This document shows, piece after piece, positions 60,465 through 64,000 of a DNA stretch of 64,000 nt. The DNA is from Comamonas testosteroni (GTDB taxonomy: Bacteria > Pseudomonadota > Gammaproteobacteria > Burkholderiales > Burkholderiaceae_C), in the NCBI RefSeq assembly GCF_030505195.1, contig NZ_CP129672.1, positions 3,754,501-3,818,500 of the forward strand. The letters are read 5' to 3'. The translations under genes and the position numbers were made by a program. How positions within the stretch are numbered: position 1 is the first letter of the stretch; each line of letters opens with the position of its first letter. The notes under the pieces are model-generated. The model saw only the letters and a program-made list of their open reading frames with translations. It did no database searches and was not told where the DNA came from.

Positions 60465-60867
60465 GCTCGCCCCCTTGTGTCTGCTGGGCTGCCGCGAACA
60501 TCGGCAGCTTGTGTGCCTCGGCGCGAATGGCCTTGGCTGCTTCGGCTCCGTACCCCCACATATCCCCGTAGCTCATGGCGGGGGCGATGTATTCGGGGTG
60601 CAGAAGCTCGCCGCGCTGGATGTATTCGCGCAGGGCGCATATGAGGTCGCGCATCGTGCCGCCATGGCTGAAACCTCGCCAGCGTCCTTGGTACGCCGTA
60701 TAGATGCGGGCGCCGCGATAGTCGTCAATCCACCAGACACGGCCGCGTGCATCAAGCTCCAGGCTCCCAGTAGTTCCCGCCTCGGCGTTGTAGAAAAAGC
60801 GTCGGCCATGGCTGCTAATGACTTTGATCAGGGCATTCGCGTGCCCCAGTCGTTCTGCCTTGCTCAT
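60457..60867 (-). CDS. Phage protein of unknown function
   Basis: The 136-residue product has GRRFFYNAEAGTTGSLELDA and RGRVWWIDDYRGARIYTAY, a beta-rich segment, then LRDLI-type helices. It overlaps the upstream gene stop by 4 bp (ATGA). No known family is recognised. Confidence 0.68.
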   Translation of the reverse strand: MSKAERLGHANALIKVISSHGRRFFYNAEAGTTGSLELDARGRVWWIDDYRGARIYTAYQGRWRGFSHGGTMRDLICALREYIQRGELLHPEYIAPAMSYGDMWGYGAEAAKAIRAEAHKLPMFAAAQQTQGGEHV

Positions 60868-62177
60868 TGCTTGTCACCTCCCTGCTGGGCTGCCTGGGCG
60901 GCGATGGCGGTGGACTCATCTGCTGCCGCAAGAATTGCGCGCTTGAACTCTGCATTCCAGTTCTCATCCAGCTTGTCGTTGTCGAACTCAAGACCGAAGT
61001 TTGCGGGGTGCAGATTCGGCAGTAGCCACTCCAGTACATCCGCATCCCGCGCGTCTGCGAGCGCCTGGGGGGCCGCAAACAATGGAGTGGTGAACTTTCC
61101 GCTGGGCGTAACTCGCGCAGGCAGGTATCGACCATGTGCAGTCGAGTCAGGTCCGTCCGGGTCGCGGAAGTTGCCGAGCTGCCCCTTGCTGACGTACAGA
61201 ACAGGCTCATGCTCCATCTCGTCACGACGAATCTCAGAAACCGCGAACGCAAGTAGCTGCGCCTCCCGCGCGTCTGCCTGCGCCTGGGAAGCATCGGCCA
61301 AACCTTCGCTGTAGGCAGCCGCGTGGTAGGTAATCAATCCATCCCCAGCTTCACGCATGTCGCCGTCCACCAGCTTCCACTTGTCGCCGTTGGGAGTTAC
61401 GGCGTCGCGGCTATGCGCAGCCGGTGCAGATGCTCCAGCCAGCAGGGCGCGCAGCTTGGTTTTGATCAACTTCACAGTGTCCCGCTCTTGAGCGGCGGCT
61501 TTGTCCGAAAACTCCTTCGGTTGTTCCGTATAAATCAGGACTGCCATCGAGGCCCTTTGGACGGATGCCTTCTCTACCAGCTCCATAATTTCGCTGATGG
61601 CTGCATCAGGCTCAGGCAGCACCACTGGCGCAGCTGCTGCCGGGGTGGCGGCAAGCGCGGCGCTCCATGCCTCGCGGGCTATGTGCACCCCATCGCCTAT
61701 GGGTCCGAGCCATGGATATTCACGTTTGATCCAATTTTCGAAATCAGGTACTGCCACGGCTGCGGGCGCTGCCTGGGGTGCAATGCCTTCGCCGCGCGCT
61801 GACAGGAATGCGCAGAAGTTCGCCACGTCCACCGGGTCGCCCTTGTCAACGTGACCGCGCAGCAGCTCTGACAGGCGCTCTCGGGTGCAGTCGGTATCCC
61901 ATCCGCTGTAGCCCTTGTCGCGCTGCTTGGCCAGCTTTACCTTCATGAGCGCGGCCATGGCGTCGACAGCGGCATCGTCAGGGTTTTGTGCGGCTTGCTC
62001 TGCAGAGGACGGCTCCTGAATCTGGTGCAGGCAAGGCGCGCCGATGGCGGCCAGCAGTTCTCGTTTGCGCTGCTCGGTCAGGTCGCGGGCTGCCTGAGTG
62101 TTCTCAGGCGATACACCTCCCTCAACGAACGCTGCAGATGCCAGTGCGTCGATGGCCAGGGTGATCTTGTCTTGCAT
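60864..62177 (-). CDS. Large variable phage protein
   Basis: The 437-residue product looks modular. The N-terminal helical segment reads MQDKITLAIDALASAAFVEG. A region with GYSGWDTDCTRERLSELL and GDPVDVANFCAFLSARG resembles phage/plasmid proteins of the dATP/dGTP-PPase-adjacent kind (helper of nucleotide metabolism), not certain. A mid-part FENWIKREYPWLGP follows, with several Ala/Pro linkers. It resembles Ea22-type early proteins that are assembled from interchangeable parts. The start at 62177 is chosen; the longer frame overlaps the methyltransferase. Confidence 0.65.
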   Translation of the reverse strand: MQDKITLAIDALASAAFVEGGVSPENTQAARDLTEQRKRELLAAIGAPCLHQIQEPSSAEQAAQNPDDAAVDAMAALMKVKLAKQRDKGYSGWDTDCTRERLSELLRGHVDKGDPVDVANFCAFLSARGEGIAPQAAPAAVAVPDFENWIKREYPWLGPIGDGVHIAREAWSAALAATPAAAAPVVLPEPDAAISEIMELVEKASVQRASMAVLIYTEQPKEFSDKAAAQERDTVKLIKTKLRALLAGASAPAAHSRDAVTPNGDKWKLVDGDMREAGDGLITYHAAAYSEGLADASQAQADAREAQLLAFAVSEIRRDEMEHEPVLYVSKGQLGNFRDPDGPDSTAHGRYLPARVTPSGKFTTPLFAAPQALADARDADVLEWLLPNLHPANFGLEFDNDKLDENWNAEFKRAILAAADESTAIAAQAAQQGGDKQ

Positions 62178-62232
62178 ATAGGTGGCTCCCAGAATGAGAA
62201 AAGCCCGCGGCTGCGGGCTGGGGTGTTGGTGG

Positions 62233-64000
62233 TCAGGCGACTTTTCGGAGCTGGCCTGCTTCGCTGTAGTTCGCGGCCACGATGGCGCGCGAGAGGGGCG
62301 GGCATACGCTGTTGCCGCACATACGGACCTGGGCGGTCTTGGTGATGGCCTCACCGGCGGCGCCGCGGTCGATGATGTAGCTCTCGGGGAAGCCCTGTGC
62401 TCGGTAAAGCTCGCGCGGTGTGAGCATGCGCAGGCCAATGTCCACGATAGCGTAGGGCTCACCGTGGACCATGACCAGGCCCATGCGATCCTTCGTGGGG
62501 ATCGTGTGCATGGGATCTGCGCAGCTCGCGTCCTGGCCGCCCTCGCTGTAATACTTCACGAGGAAGGCTCGGACTTCCCCGGCATGGCCGCCGCCCGCAG
62601 TCAGCGTCGGGAATGGCTCCTCATGCGACTGGCCGAACTGGTTATTGCGCAGCTTGACCATGTGGCTGGTGACCAGGCCTGCGGTCGCGCCCTGGGCGGT
62701 GACGGTGTTGAGCGGCGCGGCCACATCGCGGATACCGTGGCTGAATCGCTTTGTCCCGTCCTTGCCTTCGCCGTGGCCCAGGTGCACCAGGTTGGCAGTG
62801 ACCAGGCCCATGGTGTTGCCGGTGCTGGGCCGGGCGGGTGTTCCGCCGGCGGTTACGGTATGCAGAGGCTCGTCTGCTGCTGAGCCGACACTGCCCGCGC
62901 GAAACTTGGTCAGGTGAGCAGTCACCAAGCTGTGGTGATCGCTGGTGGTGACGGTGCCGGTGGGATGATCCAGCTCGGTGCCGACCACGCCTGTGTAATG
63001 CTTGGCCAGGAAGGCCTGCACCAAGGCATGCTTTGGGCTGCCCACCACGGTGCCCAGTGGCTTATCCAGGCCGGGCACGCGCGGCGCCTGGCCGGCGCGC
63101 TCTCCATAGCCGGTTTGCACCAGCGTCGGCACGGCGAGGGCAAAGTGCCCGCCCTTGATCTGGGCCATTTGGGTGCGCAGTGGTTCGTCAGCCCGGAAGG
63201 TGCGCTGTGTGCTGGCGTTGGCGTGCTCGGTCAGGAATGGCGCGCTGTCTCCCACGATGAAAGGCTTGGCTGTCTTGACCACATAGCGGTCGATGCCCTT
63301 GGCAATGCGCCTGCAGGTGGCATCCGCCAGCGGGCGCTCGCGCTCGAAGATGGACGGCGCGGCAATGCTCCAGTCGATGCACTCGGCCGCAGTGCGCCAG
63401 GGCTTGAATCCCTTGGCAACCTTGCCGCTCTCGTCGGGCTGGGCGTGGGTGGGCTGCGGCCAGCTGATGGGCAGGCCATCGCGGCGGGCCACCAGGAATA
63501 GACGCTTGCGAATGGTCGGGGCTCCGAAGTCGCAGGCGCGCAGCTCCTTCCATTCGACCTTGTAGCCCAGGTTGCGCAGCTGGCTCACCCAGCGCTGGAA
63601 GGTCTGGCCCTTGCGTTCTGGGCACGGCCGCGAGTCCACGCCCAGCGGCCCCCAGGTCTGGAATTCCTCGACGTTCTCCAGGCAAATGACGCGAGGGCGG
63701 GTCAACTTGGCCCACTTGATCACCACCCAGGCCAGGCCGCGAATCTTCTTGCTGACAGGCTTGCCGCCCTTGGCCTTGCTGAAGTGCTTGCAATCCGGAC
63801 TGGCCCAGAGCAGGCCGACCGGCTGCCCGTCAGTGACTGCCAGCGGGTCCACCTCAAACACATCGCTGCAGAAGTGGCGCGTTTGCGGATGGTTAGCAGT
63901 GTGCAGGCTGACGGCTTCGGGGTCGTGGTTGACGGCGATATCGACATGGCGACCGATGGCCTGCTCGATACCGGTGGAGGCTCCACCGCCGCCAGCAAAC
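62233..64000 (-). CDS. Phage C5-cytosine DNA methyltransferase, N-terminus cut by window edge
   Basis: Transfers methyl groups from SAM to cytosine in DNA. About 589 residues are visible, beginning FAGGGGASTGIEQA (motif I). The catalytic loop is ASPDCKHFSKAKGG (motif IV, PDC in place of PPC), then LENVEEF (VI), TIRKRLFLVARR (VIII), and MCGNSVCPPLSRAI (X). Between VIII and X lie seven copies of a P-x-x-T-V-T-type repeat (62452-63186), an enlarged target-recognition region. It may protect phage DNA from host restriction. The true start is just outside the window. Confidence 0.9.
   Translation of the reverse strand, partial: FAGGGGASTGIEQAIGRHVDIAVNHDPEAVSLHTANHPQTRHFCSDVFEVDPLAVTDGQPVGLLWASPDCKHFSKAKGGKPVSKKIRGLAWVVIKWAKLTRPRVICLENVEEFQTWGPLGVDSRPCPERKGQTFQRWVSQLRNLGYKVEWKELRACDFGAPTIRKRLFLVARRDGLPISWPQPTHAQPDESGKVAKGFKPWRTAAECIDWSIAAPSIFERERPLADATCRRIAKGIDRYVVKTAKPFIVGDSAPFLTEHANASTQRTFRADEPLRTQMAQIKGGHFALAVPTLVQTGYGERAGQAPRVPGLDKPLGTVVGSPKHALVQAFLAKHYTGVVGTELDHPTGTVTTSDHHSLVTAHLTKFRAGSVGSAADEPLHTVTAGGTPARPSTGNTMGLVTANLVHLGHGEGKDGTKRFSHGIRDVAAPLNTVTAQGATAGLVTSHMVKLRNNQFGQSHEEPFPTLTAGGGHAGEVRAFLVKYYSEGGQDASCADPMHTIPTKDRMGLVMVHGEPYAIVDIGLRMLTPRELYRAQGFPESYIIDRGAAGEAITKTAQVRMCGNSVCPPLSRAIVAANYSEAGQLRKVA

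Larger units (their letters stand above)
58052..64000 (-). mobile_element. One end of an integrated prophage
   Basis: From the integrase stop-side to the right window edge all genes lie on minus, are short and closely packed or overlapping, and read as phage: integrase, excisionase-like protein, four to five unknown small proteins, a larger phage protein and a C5-methyltransferase. Structural genes are not reached. No tRNA at the junction. Confidence 0.85.

Overview
The window looks like a chromosomal segment of a Comamonas-type betaproteobacterium (Comamonadaceae, close to C. testosteroni). The grounds are the GC-rich base composition, a betaproteobacterial porin, DUF3460 and DUF4148 genes, a SoxYZ/flavocytochrome c island, a nicotinate catabolic cluster with separate Mo and cytochrome subunits, and a Comamonadaceae-style intergenic repeat. 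No rRNA or tRNA gene and no CRISPR array was seen. Species assignment is inference.

Layout. 1-8 kb is housekeeping: panC (cut by the window edge), panB and panD for pantothenate, pabB/pabC for folate, a Crp/Fnr regulator, and small conserved genes. 8-14 kb holds a porin, queD/queE (queuosine), scpA, a BamE-type lipoprotein and a YitT membrane protein. 14-20 kb is a minus-strand sulfur island: cytochrome c, flavocytochrome c sulfide dehydrogenase flavoprotein, a YeeE/YedE transporter, a second FCSD-like flavoprotein, soxY and soxZ. It contains a 204-bp tandem repeat and several copies of a dispersed palindromic element. 20-29 kb holds metG, a membrane GGDEF protein, a patatin, a membrane-tethered Mrr-like protein, apbC and a LysR regulator.

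29-42.6 kb is a complete nicotinate pathway in two divergent transcription units. nicE-nicD-nicX-nicF-ndhL lie on minus and nicC-ndhS-ndhM-niaP on plus, with a MarR regulator (nicR) at the far end. Together they take up nicotinate and convert it through 6-hydroxynicotinate, 2,5-dihydroxypyridine, N-formylmaleamate, maleamate and maleate to fumarate. NicD releases formate. Directly beyond nicR, at 42.9-48.2 kb, sits an NAD-linked formate dehydrogenase (a fused FdsG-FdsB, FdsA, FdsD) that could oxidise that formate.

48-49 kb holds an EamA exporter preceded by a terminator or attenuator with a competing pairing. 49.4-56.4 kb is a TetR-controlled island (flavin amine oxidase, amino-acid permease, RidA, 4-hydroxyphenylpyruvate dioxygenase, VOC protein, fumarylacetoacetase). 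It reads as an aromatic amino acid pathway, yet it lacks homogentisate dioxygenase and maleylacetoacetate isomerase, leaving the VOC protein without an assigned role. From about 58.05 kb to the right edge lies one end of a prophage (integrase, excisionase-like gene, small phage ORFs, a C5-cytosine methyltransferase), inserted right at the 5' end of a low-molecular-weight phosphatase gene.

Points most worth a second look are: the stop-codon-linked intergenic element (eight copies, always on the same strand as the upstream gene); the cytochrome subunit NdhM, whose N-terminal half is a molybdenum-hydroxylase domain without the catalytic glutamate; the incomplete tyrosine-like island; the QueD lacking its cysteine; and the structured leader before the EamA gene.
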